From OCS116 sp051531935 (GTDB lineage: Bacteria > Pseudomonadota > Alphaproteobacteria > Rhizobiales > OSC116), in contig JAOPTR010000018.1 in the NCBI GenBank assembly GCA_051531935.1, forward strand, positions 124,001 to 188,000: 64,000 bases of DNA, written 5' to 3'. The notes beneath the pieces are model-generated. The model did no database searches, was not told the origin of the DNA, and was given only the letters and a program-made list of their open reading frames with translations. Position 1 is the first letter of the stretch. Each line of letters begins with the position of its first letter. The position numbers and the translations under genes are program-made. Below are positions 32,075 to 41,865 of this stretch, one piece after another.

Positions 32075-33025
32075 TTGAATAAATTAATGAAAAGCACACT
32101 GATGAGCGGAGTTATCTGCGCGTCATTATCGAGCATGGCGATGGCTGCAGAAATGTCGACCGATCCAATTAAGTTGACCTTACATGATTGGTCTGGACAG
32201 CTCATAAATACTAAAATTATGGGGTCGATCCTAACTGAAGCTGGGTATAATGTTGAATATGTGCAGGCAGACTATATTGCACAATTTGCTGGGCTTAAAA
32301 CTGGCGATCTAACACTCGCTATGGAAATTTGGGCGACTACAGGGCAGGAAGCTTTGGATGAAGCCGTTGCCACAAATAAAGTGGTGAATGTGGGCGAAAC
32401 TGGCTTACAAGCCATCGAAGAATGGTGGTACCCGCTATATATGAAAGAGAAATGCCCTGGCTTGCCAGATTGGAAAGCACTTAAAGCCTGTGCTGAAGTA
32501 TTCTCGACCGCAGAAACAGCACCTAAAGGCCGTTATGTTGGCGCGCCAGTGACATGGGGTGGGTTTGATGAAGAGCGTGTTGAAGCGTTGGGATTAGACT
32601 TTGATGTGGTGCATGCGGGTACAGATGCGGCTTTATTTGCTGAACTAGAATCGGCTTACCAACGTAAAGCACCTATTGTATTATGGGCATATGTTCCTCA
32701 TTGGGCACCTGCCAAATATGATGGTGAATTTGTGGAATTCCCTAAATATAGTGCGGAATGCTATTCTGACCCATCTGTTGGAATTAACCCAGACGCTGCC
32801 TATGACTGTGGCAAACCACGTGGCCCAATTTGGAAAGCCGCATGGTCGGGCATGGAAGAAAAATGGCCTGGGGCTTATGCCACTGTAAAAGCCTATACCA
32901 TAGATAATGATGAAATGAGCGCCATGGTTGGTGAAGTTGATCTAGATGGTAAAGAAATTGATGAAGTTGTTGCTAGTTGGATGTCTAACAATAAAGCGCG
33001 TTGGACTGCTTGGACTTCTCAATAG
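32075..33025 (+). CDS. ProX/OpuAC-type glycine betaine ABC substrate-binding protein
   Basis: About 316 residues from TTG 32075, the start best spaced from GAGGGAGGA; ATG 32084 and TTG 32069 are alternatives. A signal peptide ends near SMAMAA-EM. The mature protein shows the OpuAC fold: KLTLHDWSGQLINTKIMGSIL, AMEIWATTGQEAL, EEWWYPLYMKEKCPGLPDWKAL and IVLWAYVPHW with several binding-site Trp/Tyr residues. Quaternary amines such as glycine betaine, proline betaine or choline are typical ligands. It heads a five-gene operon and is followed by a hairpin. Confidence 0.9.
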   Translation: MNKLMKSTLMSGVICASLSSMAMAAEMSTDPIKLTLHDWSGQLINTKIMGSILTEAGYNVEYVQADYIAQFAGLKTGDLTLAMEIWATTGQEALDEAVATNKVVNVGETGLQAIEEWWYPLYMKEKCPGLPDWKALKACAEVFSTAETAPKGRYVGAPVTWGGFDEERVEALGLDFDVVHAGTDAALFAELESAYQRKAPIVLWAYVPHWAPAKYDGEFVEFPKYSAECYSDPSVGINPDAAYDCGKPRGPIWKAAWSGMEEKWPGAYATVKAYTIDNDEMSAMVGEVDLDGKEIDEVVASWMSNNKARWTAWTSQ

Positions 33026-33035
33026 TCTTCCTCCA

Positions 33036-33072
33036 GGATAGGGTTGGATTGATACTAATCCACCCTATCTCC
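33036..33072 (+). terminator. Hairpin between binding-protein and ATPase genes
   Basis: GATAGGGTTGGATT (33037-33050) pairs with AATCCACCCTATC (33057-33069) with one bulged T, loop GATACT; AGG/TCCT extends the base. There is no T-tract. Located inside the operon, it likely protects the upstream mRNA and gives more binding protein than ATPase/permease. Confidence 0.75.
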
Positions 33073-33126
33073 TGAGGTTGCTAGTTATTTTATTTAATTT
33101 ATTCTTTTAATTCTGAGTTTGTATAT

Positions 33127-34137
33127 ATGCTTGGTTCGCCAAAATTCATTTGTAAAAATATATGGAAGTTATTTGGCCCTGATGCCGAGGATTTTCTATC
33201 TAAAAACCCAAATCCTAGCCTTGAACAAATTAAACAAGCGCATTTGATACCTGCTTTGCGCGATGCGAATGTTGAGGTAAAAGAGGGCGAAATTTTTGTG
33301 ATAATGGGGCTTTCTGGCTCTGGAAAATCGACTCTAATTCGTTGTATGTCGCGGCTTATTGAACCAACAAAAGGCGAGCTTGTGCTTGACGATGTTGATT
33401 TGAGAAATATAAGCGACAAGCAAATGATTGAAATTCGCCGCGATAAATTAGGTATGGTTTTTCAGCATTTTGCACTCTTGCCGCATCTGAACATTTTAAA
33501 AAATGTGGCTTTTCCTTTGACCATTCAAGGCATGAGTGTGCGTGAGGCCGAAGAAAGAGCCGAGCAAGTGATCGAACTTGTGGGGTTGAAAGGCTATAAT
33601 CAATCTTACCCAAGAGAATTATCTGGTGGGCAACAACAAAGGGTCGGCATTGCGCGCTCGTTGGCTGTGGAGCCTGAGTTATGGTTTTTAGATGAGCCGT
33701 TCTCGGCACTAGACCCGCTTATTCGGCGTGAAATGCAGGACGAGTTTTTACGTTTACAGGCCATGCTAAAGAAAACTATTATTTTCATTACTCATGATTT
33801 TGATGAAGCCATTCGGCTTGCTGATCGAATTGCCATTATGAAAAACGGCGAAATTATTCAAATAGCAACACCAGAAGATTTGATTTTAAACCCTGCCGAT
33901 GACTATGTTAAAGAATTTACCAAACATGTATCTAGAGCCAAAATATTAAGTGTAAAAAGTGTGATGTCTCCTGTGATTTGTGATGGAGATGCCGAAGTTG
34001 ATGCGAGTGCCAAGATTGTTGACGTGGCCGAACAGGTTGTCGCTGCAAACAGGCCCATTCGGGTGGTTGAGAATGGCCAAACAATTGGCTCTATTGAAGC
34101 CGAAAAGGTCATTGAAATTTTGGTGAAACAGGTGTGA
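33127..34137 (+). CDS. ProV-type glycine betaine ABC transporter ATP-binding protein
   Basis: A 336-residue ABC ATPase with a short N-terminal extension typical of ProV/OpuAA. Walker A is MGLSGSGKSTLIR, signature LSGGQQQRVGIARSLA, Walker B LWFLDEPFSALDP and H-loop IIFITHDFDEA. The C-terminal ~80 residues (SVKSVMSPVICDGDAEVDASAKIVDVAEQV) look like a single CBS-type regulatory segment, as used for ionic-strength gating in the family. It ends 1 bp before the permease gene. It acts at the inner-membrane face. Confidence 0.92.
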   Translation: MLGSPKFICKNIWKLFGPDAEDFLSKNPNPSLEQIKQAHLIPALRDANVEVKEGEIFVIMGLSGSGKSTLIRCMSRLIEPTKGELVLDDVDLRNISDKQMIEIRRDKLGMVFQHFALLPHLNILKNVAFPLTIQGMSVREAEERAEQVIELVGLKGYNQSYPRELSGGQQQRVGIARSLAVEPELWFLDEPFSALDPLIRREMQDEFLRLQAMLKKTIIFITHDFDEAIRLADRIAIMKNGEIIQIATPEDLILNPADDYVKEFTKHVSRAKILSVKSVMSPVICDGDAEVDASAKIVDVAEQVVAANRPIRVVENGQTIGSIEAEKVIEILVKQV

Positions 34138-34138
34138 A

Positions 34139-36148
34139 ATGACAAAAACATTTAACACAATTATCAATTCTATTTGGTTTTGGGTCGGGCTTTTTGTCCT
34201 GACCTACATAATTGCGATGAATGGCAAAATCATCGCAGAATATTTTGAAGCGCCTTGGCTTTTAAAATACCCAAAAAGTTGGATTTTTTCGACAAAAACT
34301 TATATTTCCTTATTTATGAAATGGTTGATTGAAGACGCGAGTTTTGGCCTGTTTACGTTTACCGAGCTTACGCGCGGCATTTCTTGGGTCATTGAGCAAC
34401 CGTATAAATTTGTTTTGGCTTTATTATCTACTGGATTCACCAGCGGCTTTGGAAAAAATATCGTTCAAATATTACCACCACTTAGTTGGCTTGGTGTTTT
34501 GGCTTTTGTTATTGCTTTGGCGCATTTTGCCAAGAATTGGTTTTTGGCCTTTATTGTTGGGGTTTCATTCCTTTATTTGGCGGTATTTGGGCAATGGGAC
34601 AGTGCGATGATTACATTGGCCTCGATTGTGATTGCGGTTCCCATTGGTGTGGGGTTGGGTTTGTTTTTTGGCATTTATGCATATTACCACCCCGTATTTG
34701 CAAAAATTCTCAATGTAATATTAGACCTCATGCAAACGATTCCGATTTTTGCTTATTTGGTGCCGATTTTGTTTATGTTTGGGTTTGGCCCTGTTTCGGC
34801 ATTAATTGCAACGGTTATTTATGCTGCACCGCCTATGGTGCGCAACACGATTTTGGCGCTTAAATCAGTTGATCCAGAAATTAAAGATTTTGGCATTATG
34901 GCAGGGTGTACACGGTTTCAACTTACGTGGCGCATTTTGATGCCCGCTTCATTAAACCAATTAATGGTTGGTATCAATCAAGTGATTATGCTGTCGTTAA
35001 ACATGGTGATAATTGCTTCGATGATTGGTGCAGGTGGATTGGGTTTTGATGTTTTGTCGTCATTAAGGCGGCTCAACATTGGCGGTGGTTTTGAAGCGGG
35101 CATTGCGATTGTTATTTTGGCAATTGCGATTGATAGATTAAGCCAAGCTTTTGCTGTGAGGCAGGTTAGGGTTCATAAAAGGGATCAAGATAAAAGCCTG
35201 TTTGGCCGATATAAGCGCACATTTATTGTGGTCGGTATCATGTCGGCTGCATTGGTTTTTGGACAATTTTTACCACTTTTGCAAGATTTTCCCAAAGCTT
35301 ACCATCTGAGCACTGGTACATTTTGGAGTGATTTAATAAAATATTTGAACATTAATTATTTTGACTATTTTGAAGCTGTAAAGATATTTTTGCTCAAGGG
35401 TTTTATGTTACCGATAAAACGCTTTTTGCTAAATGTACCTTGGGCGTGGATGATATTCATTCTGTTTTTACTTGGTTGGCGTTTTGGTGGGTGGAAACTG
35501 GCCGTGCTTAACCTATTTATGTGCGTTTTTATTGTTATGAATGGTGTTTGGGACAAGGCAATGATTACGGTTTACTTGTGTGGCGCATCGGTGATTATTG
35601 CGGTGGCTATTGGCCTGCCTTTGGGTGTTTTGGCGGCAGTGAACGAACGCGCTGGCAAGGTTATTGGAGTTTTTATTGATACGTTACAAACTCTGCCTAG
35701 TTTTGTGTATTTAATACCTGTGGTCATGCTGTTTAGAATAGGCGATTTTACGGCAATGATTGCCATTATATTATATGCTTTGGTGCCTGCGGTACGCTAT
35801 ACCGCACATGGTGTTAAAAATACCCATTCTGAAATTATCGAAGCAGGCATCGTATCTGGTGCCACGAAATGGCAAATTTTAACAAAAATTCGCTTACCGT
35901 TGGCACTACCAGAGATATTACTTGGCATCAATCAGACTATAATGTTGGCTCTTTCAATGTTGGTGATTACTGCATTGGTAGGCACAAGAGATTTAGGCCA
36001 AGAAGTTTATATAGCACTGACCAAAGCCGATACAGGGCGAGGATTGGTTGCTGGTTTGGCGATTGCATTTATTGCCATTATGGCCGATCGGATAATTTCG
36101 GCGGGGGCTAAAAAGGCACGCATTCGCTATGGGATGGAGACTGAATGA
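34139..36148 (+). CDS. Double-length ProW-type betaine permease
   Basis: The 669-residue membrane protein contains two complete ProW permease domains in tandem. The first EAA loop is in CTRFQLTWRILMPASLNQLMVGINQ (residues ~255-280) and the second in GATKWQILTKIRLPLALPEIL (residues ~570-590), with about 12 or more hydrophobic segments in all. One polypeptide thus supplies both halves of the translocation pore, instead of a homodimer. The two halves have similar but not identical loops, indicating an old duplication-fusion. The stop overlaps the next start by 4 bp (ATGA). Confidence 0.9.
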   Translation: MTKTFNTIINSIWFWVGLFVLTYIIAMNGKIIAEYFEAPWLLKYPKSWIFSTKTYISLFMKWLIEDASFGLFTFTELTRGISWVIEQPYKFVLALLSTGFTSGFGKNIVQILPPLSWLGVLAFVIALAHFAKNWFLAFIVGVSFLYLAVFGQWDSAMITLASIVIAVPIGVGLGLFFGIYAYYHPVFAKILNVILDLMQTIPIFAYLVPILFMFGFGPVSALIATVIYAAPPMVRNTILALKSVDPEIKDFGIMAGCTRFQLTWRILMPASLNQLMVGINQVIMLSLNMVIIASMIGAGGLGFDVLSSLRRLNIGGGFEAGIAIVILAIAIDRLSQAFAVRQVRVHKRDQDKSLFGRYKRTFIVVGIMSAALVFGQFLPLLQDFPKAYHLSTGTFWSDLIKYLNINYFDYFEAVKIFLLKGFMLPIKRFLLNVPWAWMIFILFLLGWRFGGWKLAVLNLFMCVFIVMNGVWDKAMITVYLCGASVIIAVAIGLPLGVLAAVNERAGKVIGVFIDTLQTLPSFVYLIPVVMLFRIGDFTAMIAIILYALVPAVRYTAHGVKNTHSEIIEAGIVSGATKWQILTKIRLPLALPEILLGINQTIMLALSMLVITALVGTRDLGQEVYIALTKADTGRGLVAGLAIAFIAIMADRIISAGAKKARIRYGMETE

Positions 36149-37029
36149 TGAAAAACGATGACAAAATTAGCGAAATTTTGAACTTAGATATTTGGCAAAA
36201 TGAAATCTCAATGTCTCCATTGGCGGGCGGCTTAACCAACGCAAATTATCTAGTTGAAGATGGCGCTAAAAAATATGTGGTTCGGGTTGGGGGAGATATT
36301 CCTGAGCATCATGTTATGGGGTTTAATGTGCTTGCGGCCAGTAGGGCAGCGCACACTGCAGGCCTATCACCCGCAGTGATTTATGCGCATAATGATATAT
36401 GTATTATTGATTATATTGAAAGCCATACATTGAATGTTGAAGATATTTGTGATGGTGACTATTTAACCAAAATTGTACCACTTATTCGTGATTGCCACAC
36501 AAATGTTGCAAAACATTTTAGTGGCCCTGCGCTTATTTTTTGGGTTTTCCATGTGATTGAAAATTATTCAACAAAGCTGAAGGATAGTCCTTATAAAAAC
36601 CAAAAATTGGTGACGGAATTACAAAATATCGGGCGACATTTAGAGCAAAAATCGGGCCCTTTTGATATTGTTTTTTGCCATAATGATTTATTGGCTGCCA
36701 ATTTTTTGGATGATGGTCAAAGACTATGGCTAATTGACTGGGATTATGCTGGTTATAATACACCTTTATTTGATTTGGGCGGACTGGCATCGAACAATAA
36801 CTTAAGCCAAACCCAAGAGGTTTGGATGCTTGAAAATTACTTTGAACAAAAAATAGATCCGAAGTTATGGCAGCAATATAGCACCATGAAATGCGCTTCT
36901 TTGCTGCGTGAAACCATGTGGGCAATGGTATCGCAAGTTAACTCGAATATTGATTTTGATTATGAAAACTATGCAGCAGAGTGTTTGAACAACTTTCGCA
37001 AAGCATACCAAGAATTTATACAAATGTGA
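36145..37029 (+). CDS. Choline-kinase/APH-like phosphotransferase
   Basis: A 294-residue small-molecule kinase of the ChoK/APH fold: nucleotide-binding N-lobe (LAGGLTNANYLVEDGAKKYVVRVGG), Brenner's motif FCHNDLLAANFL (catalytic Asp) and metal motif LIDWDYAGYNTPLFDLGG, near residues 178-210. Such enzymes phosphorylate choline, ethanolamine or other amino alcohols. Its translation is coupled to the betaine permease (4-bp overlap) and it precedes the methylglycine-dehydrogenase-like gene. It may phosphorylate the imported amine, perhaps as the inducer for the DeoR regulator. The substrate is inferred, not shown. Confidence 0.87.
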   Translation: MMKNDDKISEILNLDIWQNEISMSPLAGGLTNANYLVEDGAKKYVVRVGGDIPEHHVMGFNVLAASRAAHTAGLSPAVIYAHNDICIIDYIESHTLNVEDICDGDYLTKIVPLIRDCHTNVAKHFSGPALIFWVFHVIENYSTKLKDSPYKNQKLVTELQNIGRHLEQKSGPFDIVFCHNDLLAANFLDDGQRLWLIDWDYAGYNTPLFDLGGLASNNNLSQTQEVWMLENYFEQKIDPKLWQQYSTMKCASLLRETMWAMVSQVNSNIDFDYENYAAECLNNFRKAYQEFIQM

Positions 37030-37038
37030 GGACAGAAT

Positions 37039-39522
37039 ATGAATGATTTAGCCAATAAAATTAAGCCAGAAGATGCTGCGAAAATACCAAAATCTGCCAA
37101 AACTATCGTGATTGGTGGAGGCATAATTGGTTGTTCGACGGCTTATCATTTAGCCAAAATGGGCGAGGAAACATTGTTATTGGAACGCAAAAAGCTAACC
37201 TCTGGCACTACATTTCATGCCGCAGGATTGGTGGGGCAATTGCGCTCTAACGCAAATATAACTCAGTTATTGGGCTATTCGGTTGAGCTTTACCAGAATA
37301 TAGAAGCTGAAACTGGCCTTGGCACAGGGTGGAAAATGAATGGTGGCTTGCGGTTGGCATGTAATCAAGAACGTTGGACAGAAGTAAAACGCCAAGCCAC
37401 CACTGCACATTCTTTTGGCCTTGAAATGCACTTGTTAACGCCCCAAGAAGCGCAAGATATGTGGCCAATGATGAGCATTCACGATGTTGTGGGTGCGGCT
37501 TTTATGCCAACTGATGGCCAAGCTAACCCTTCTGACATTACCCAGGCTTTGGCAAAAGGCGCACGGATGGCAGGTGCTAAAATTGTTGAAGATTGCAAAG
37601 TGTTAGATTTAGTGATTGAAAAAGGTAAAATTATTGCCGTTGAAACAGAATTTGGACGCATTGAATGTGATAAAGTAGTGGTGTGTGCAGGGCAATGGAC
37701 GCGAGAATTTTCTAAACGATTTGGCGTGAATGTACCTTTGGTTTCAATGGAACATCAATATATGGTGACCGAGCCAATTAAAGGCATTCCCAAAGATTTA
37801 CCAACCTTACGTGACCCTGACAGATTGACTTATTATAAAGAGGAAGTAGGTGGCTTGGTTATGGGTGGGTATGAGGCCAACCCAATTCCTTGGGCGAAAA
37901 GTGGCATTCCAAGTGGTTTTCACTACTCGCTATTAGATTCTAACTTTGACCATTTTGAGCCATTAATGGAGCTGTCCCTCGGGCGAGTGCCAGCACTTGA
38001 AACTGCGGGTATTCGTACTCTTACCAACGGCCCCGAAGCTTTCACGCCTGATGGTAATTTTATCATTGGTGAAGCTCCTGAGCTTAAAAACTACTTTGTA
38101 GGAGCGGGTTTTAATGCCTTTGGTATTGCCGCAGGTGGCGGGGCAGGTATGGCACTTGCCGAATGGGTTGTGAATGGTGAGCCGCCGTTTGATTTGTGGT
38201 CTGCTGACATAAGGCGTTTTGGTCGCCCACATTTTGATACAGATTGGGTGAGAACCAGAACCATTGAAGCTTACGGTAAACATTATACGATGGCATGGCC
38301 AAACGAAGAACATAAATCGGGCCGTCCATGTCGCAAATCGCCGCTTTACAATATATTATTAGAGCAGGGCGCGTGTTTTGGTGAAAAACTGGGTTGGGAA
38401 AGACCAAATTGGTTTGCCGATAAACAACTTGGCGAAACAGCCGAAGATGTTTACACGTTTGAACGCCAAAATTGGTTTGATGCGGTGGGACGTGAGCATA
38501 AGGCCACCCGCGAAGCGGCAACGATATTTGACCAAACGTCATTCGCAAAATTTGCTTTAAAAGGTAGCGATGCCACCACGGCGCTTAATTGGATTTGCGC
38601 AAACCAAATTGATAAGCCTATTGGCAGCTTAATTTATACCCAAATGTTAAATGATAGAGGCGGAATTGAATGTGATTTAACCGTGGCTAGAATAGCTGAA
38701 GATGAATATTATATAGTGACGGGTACAGGTTTTGCCACGCATGATTTTGATTGGATAAAACGCAATATTCCAGAAGGCTTGAATTGCCAGTTATTTGACA
38801 TTACCTCGTCAAACTCAGTGCTTTCGTTAATGGGGCCACGGGCGCGCGACATTTTATCGGCTGTGACTAATGATGATGTTTCTAACGATGCATTTGGTTT
38901 TGCGACGGTTAAAACCGTTGGCATTGCAGGCTGCCCTGTTAAGGCATTGAGGGTTACTTATGTTGGTGAACTAGGTTGGGAGCTGCATTTGCCAGTTGAA
39001 TATGCCACCAGTGTTTACCAAGCTATTTTTAAAGCAGGCGAAAAATTTGGCCTGAAAAATGCAGGTTATCGTGCGATTGAAAGTCTGCGGTTAGAAAAAG
39101 GTTATCGGGCTTGGGGCAGTGATATTGGTGCCGACCACACGCCTTTTGAAGCAGGATTGGGATGGGCAGTTAAGTTAAAATCTGGAGTTGATTTTAAAGG
39201 CCGCGATGCAATGATGGCGCAAAAGCAAAATGGCGTTAAAAAAATGATGGCTTGTTTTACAGTTGATGATCCTAATGTTATTTTGGTAGGACGCGAAACT
39301 ATTTACAGAAATGGTGAGCGGGTCGGGTGGTTGTCATCTGGTGGCTATGGTTATACTGTCGAAAAATCTATTGGTTATGGCTATGTTCGTAATGATGATG
39401 GAGTTGATGCTGCATTTGTGCGAGACGGTGAATATGAGCTTGAAGTTGCAACTGAGCGGGTGAAGTGTAATGTGCAGCTAGGGCCGCTTTATGATGCCAA
39501 GATGGAGCGGGTAAAAGCCTGA
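37039..39522 (+). CDS. Dimethylglycine/sarcosine dehydrogenase-like flavoprotein with GcvT domain
   Basis: The 827-residue fusion has an N-terminal DAO-type FAD domain (TIVIGGGIIGCSTAYHLAKMGEE, residues ~23-45; SGTTFHAAGLVGQLRS around the flavin-linking region), a central FAO_M linker, and a C-terminal folate-binding GcvT aminomethyltransferase-like domain (LSLMGPRARDIL, VTYVGELGWELHLPVEYA, ESLRLEKGYRAWGSDI). The family oxidatively demethylates dimethylglycine, sarcosine or related N-methyl amines, passing the methyl to tetrahydrofolate. It is the last gene of the betaine-type operon, 9 bp after the kinase, so uptake and demethylation are coupled. Confidence 0.92.
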   Translation: MNDLANKIKPEDAAKIPKSAKTIVIGGGIIGCSTAYHLAKMGEETLLLERKKLTSGTTFHAAGLVGQLRSNANITQLLGYSVELYQNIEAETGLGTGWKMNGGLRLACNQERWTEVKRQATTAHSFGLEMHLLTPQEAQDMWPMMSIHDVVGAAFMPTDGQANPSDITQALAKGARMAGAKIVEDCKVLDLVIEKGKIIAVETEFGRIECDKVVVCAGQWTREFSKRFGVNVPLVSMEHQYMVTEPIKGIPKDLPTLRDPDRLTYYKEEVGGLVMGGYEANPIPWAKSGIPSGFHYSLLDSNFDHFEPLMELSLGRVPALETAGIRTLTNGPEAFTPDGNFIIGEAPELKNYFVGAGFNAFGIAAGGGAGMALAEWVVNGEPPFDLWSADIRRFGRPHFDTDWVRTRTIEAYGKHYTMAWPNEEHKSGRPCRKSPLYNILLEQGACFGEKLGWERPNWFADKQLGETAEDVYTFERQNWFDAVGREHKATREAATIFDQTSFAKFALKGSDATTALNWICANQIDKPIGSLIYTQMLNDRGGIECDLTVARIAEDEYYIVTGTGFATHDFDWIKRNIPEGLNCQLFDITSSNSVLSLMGPRARDILSAVTNDDVSNDAFGFATVKTVGIAGCPVKALRVTYVGELGWELHLPVEYATSVYQAIFKAGEKFGLKNAGYRAIESLRLEKGYRAWGSDIGADHTPFEAGLGWAVKLKSGVDFKGRDAMMAQKQNGVKKMMACFTVDDPNVILVGRETIYRNGERVGWLSSGGYGYTVEKSIGYGYVRNDDGVDAAFVRDGEYELEVATERVKCNVQLGPLYDAKMERVKA

Positions 39523-39548
39523 TATTTTGGTTTTTATAGGATGAGACG

Positions 39549-39911
39549 ATGACCAATGTAATGAATGAAAATATGCTAATGTGGTTTGATGCTCTCACTA
39601 CCGAACAAACGGTGCTGGCAAAAGAATTGCGGGATTTAATATTTGCCGCAAATTCTGATTTTTGCGAAGAAATTAAGTGGAAAATGCCTAACTATTCGCT
39701 GAATAAATTGGTTTGTTACCTACAGAAATCTAAAGCTCATGTGACGATAGGCTTTCAGCAAGGCGCGCATTTGAATGATCCTAATGGTTGGCTTAGCGGC
39801 ACTGGAAAGGATATGAGGCATGTGAAAATTGCCCTAGGTGATGATGTTGATGTAGCTAAAATCAAATTTCTAATTCAACAAGCCATTCAATATGATGAGC
39901 AGAAGGCATGA
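39549..39911 (+). CDS. DUF1801 domain protein
   Basis: A 120-residue YdhG-like DUF1801 protein: WFDALTTEQTVLAKELRDLIFAA, FCEEIKWKMPNYSLNKLVCYLQKSKAHVTIGFQQG and a C-terminal GTGKDMRHVKIALGDD. The fold is known structurally but the function is not. It starts 27 bp after the flavoprotein stop behind ATAGGATGAGACG, so it may be transcribed with that operon, though nothing links it functionally. Confidence 0.87.
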   Translation: MTNVMNENMLMWFDALTTEQTVLAKELRDLIFAANSDFCEEIKWKMPNYSLNKLVCYLQKSKAHVTIGFQQGAHLNDPNGWLSGTGKDMRHVKIALGDDVDVAKIKFLIQQAIQYDEQKA

Positions 39912-39926
39912 TTATAAAACTGGATT

Positions 39927-40571
39927 TTATTTTGCGACCAAAGCATATACGGCCATAAAATGTAGAATGGCTGCAACATTGACTAGTAAGTGAAATACCT
40001 CGTGATAGCCAAAATATTTTGGGTATGGATTTGGTTTTTTAAAGGAGTAAATGGCGGCACCTATTGAGTAAATAAAACCACCTGCAACCAATAAATACAT
40101 GCCGTTAGCACCTAATGAGGCGGATAATTCGTCAATATATGGGTATATGACATATCCTGCGCCAACATAGAGGGCTGCATTTAGCAGTTTAGGTAGATTT
40201 GTAAGCCAGATAGATTTTACAACACCCAAAATAGTCACACCCCAAATGGTTAAAAGTAGAATTTTTGAAGATTCGGCGGACAGCCCGAGCATCGCCACAG
40301 GCGTGAAAGTGCCTGCTATCATCACAAAAATAGCGCTATGGTCGAGCTTGCGAAACAAAGCGCGGTTTTGCGATGACCAATTTATTCTGTGATAAAGTGC
40401 GCTTATGCCAAACATGCTGAGCACTCCAAAAGCATATACCAATATTGAAATTAATTCGCGGTTGCTGTTGGTGAGCGACGCCAATACCGCTAAACCACCA
40501 AGGCTGATGAAAAACATGGCTTGATGAAAATGGCCACGAAGGATGGGTTTTGTCATTGGTTGCTTGGTCAT
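39927..40571 (-). CDS. Hemolysin III/TrhA-family membrane protein
   Basis: A 214-residue protein with seven hydrophobic helices and the HlyIII/PAQR motifs: SALYHRINWSSQNRALFRKLDHSAIFVMIAGTFTPV and the late EVFHLLVNVAAILHFMAVY, whose His residues form the metal site. Bacterial TrhA proteins affect membrane-energy and fatty-acid homeostasis; the hemolysin name is historical. It is convergent with the DUF1801 gene (15 bp apart). The internal start choice is clear from the MTKQPMTKPILRGHFHQA opening. Confidence 0.92.
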   Translation of the reverse strand: MTKQPMTKPILRGHFHQAMFFISLGGLAVLASLTNSNRELISILVYAFGVLSMFGISALYHRINWSSQNRALFRKLDHSAIFVMIAGTFTPVAMLGLSAESSKILLLTIWGVTILGVVKSIWLTNLPKLLNAALYVGAGYVIYPYIDELSASLGANGMYLLVAGGFIYSIGAAIYSFKKPNPYPKYFGYHEVFHLLVNVAAILHFMAVYALVAK

Positions 40572-40617
40572 TATTGCTTGGCTCAGATAAGAATTATTAA
40601 AACGGTTACAGTTATAT

Positions 40618-41865
40618 TTAGCCTAAATATTTATATAAGAAACTACTTTTCATGCCTAAATATTTATAAGCGACATAGGATAATAGAATTTTATTGATCA
40701 TGAGTGCAATTGCCGTGCCGATGGCCGCACCAATGATGCCGAAATAAGGCACCAAAGCCAAACCAATGATTAAGTTTGTGAGCGCGGAAAAGAATGCGAC
40801 TTTTGAAGATTGTGCTTCTAGGCCTGTCATATGGCACATAAAGCCTGCTGAGCCCGTGATGGTGTGGAATAAATTGCCTAAAACTAGGATGACAAAGCAA
40901 ATACTGATTGTATATTTATATTCACTCTGGATGCCAAAATAAAGATATGCCGCTGCACATATTGTTGCAATGAGACTAAGCCAAATGCCCATATAGCTAC
41001 TGAAAAATGCTATTTTGTTAAGCTCTGGAATGTCGTCCTTTAATTGTGCAAAAAGGGTTGGTGTGAAGGAGTTTACAATCACGATTCCAATGGCTGCAAA
41101 TGCAGACAGACCAACAGCCATTGCATAATTTCCCAAATGTTCATAATCGGAATAATAAAGAATGATGAATTGATCAGTCGCGCTGAGGATGAGATAAAAT
41201 GTACTAAAAAAGAACATGTGATTGCTCTTTTTTACATTTGAGATGATGCTTTTTGAGAATTCCCGATCGGAATTCTTAAGTGATTTAACGATTAAATAGA
41301 GGCAATATAGGGCAATTATCAAGGATATAAACGCCGATATGTTTATGATTTTTTGAATGCTGAAACTGCTTGAAGTAAACATGCCAATAAAGATAGCCAT
41401 CAGTAAAATGGATTGTACGGCTGATTGGTGCAGAAAATGGGCAATGTTATAGTAATTTAAACCTTGCAATGCCGCTGCCAATAGGCCGATTAGCGACACG
41501 GGAAGCGCAATTTTCAGCAGAAATTCGACGTTGAAAAATTCTAGATTATACCATGTTGCAATCATCAGAAGAATGACACTGGAAACCGAGAATATAATGA
41601 CAGTGGCGCGAAGCGGAATTTCATCTTTTTTGTTTGCAAGGGTGCGAATTAGCAAGCTTGACATGCCGAAGCTTGAAAAAGTTCTTATAACGCTGACGCT
41701 GGTGATTAGAAAAGTGAGTTTACCAATGGTGGAGCTTGAATAAAATTGAACTAATATTATGGGAAATAAGCCGATAATTGATGTGGTTAGTAAAGTAACA
41801 AAAGTTGATTTTGCTAGATACTCGATCAGATTATATTTTTGGAATATTGTTTGTTCGGAGTTCAT
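40618..41865 (-). CDS. Polysaccharide (O-antigen) flippase-like membrane protein
   Basis: The 415-residue protein has about 12 hydrophobic segments of the Wzx/MATE-like polysaccharide_synt fold: KSTFVTLLTTSIIGLFPIILVQFYSS near the start, FGMSSLLIRTLANKKDE, and the late GIIGAAIGTAIALMINKILLSYVAYKYLG. It should translocate lipid-linked oligosaccharides across the inner membrane. No glycosyltransferase genes adjoin, so it is an isolated member. The ~185 bp upstream before the SDR gene is divergent promoter space. Confidence 0.87.
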   Translation of the reverse strand: MNSEQTIFQKYNLIEYLAKSTFVTLLTTSIIGLFPIILVQFYSSSTIGKLTFLITSVSVIRTFSSFGMSSLLIRTLANKKDEIPLRATVIIFSVSSVILLMIATWYNLEFFNVEFLLKIALPVSLIGLLAAALQGLNYYNIAHFLHQSAVQSILLMAIFIGMFTSSSFSIQKIINISAFISLIIALYCLYLIVKSLKNSDREFSKSIISNVKKSNHMFFFSTFYLILSATDQFIILYYSDYEHLGNYAMAVGLSAFAAIGIVIVNSFTPTLFAQLKDDIPELNKIAFFSSYMGIWLSLIATICAAAYLYFGIQSEYKYTISICFVILVLGNLFHTITGSAGFMCHMTGLEAQSSKVAFFSALTNLIIGLALVPYFGIIGAAIGTAIALMINKILLSYVAYKYLGMKSSFLYKYLG

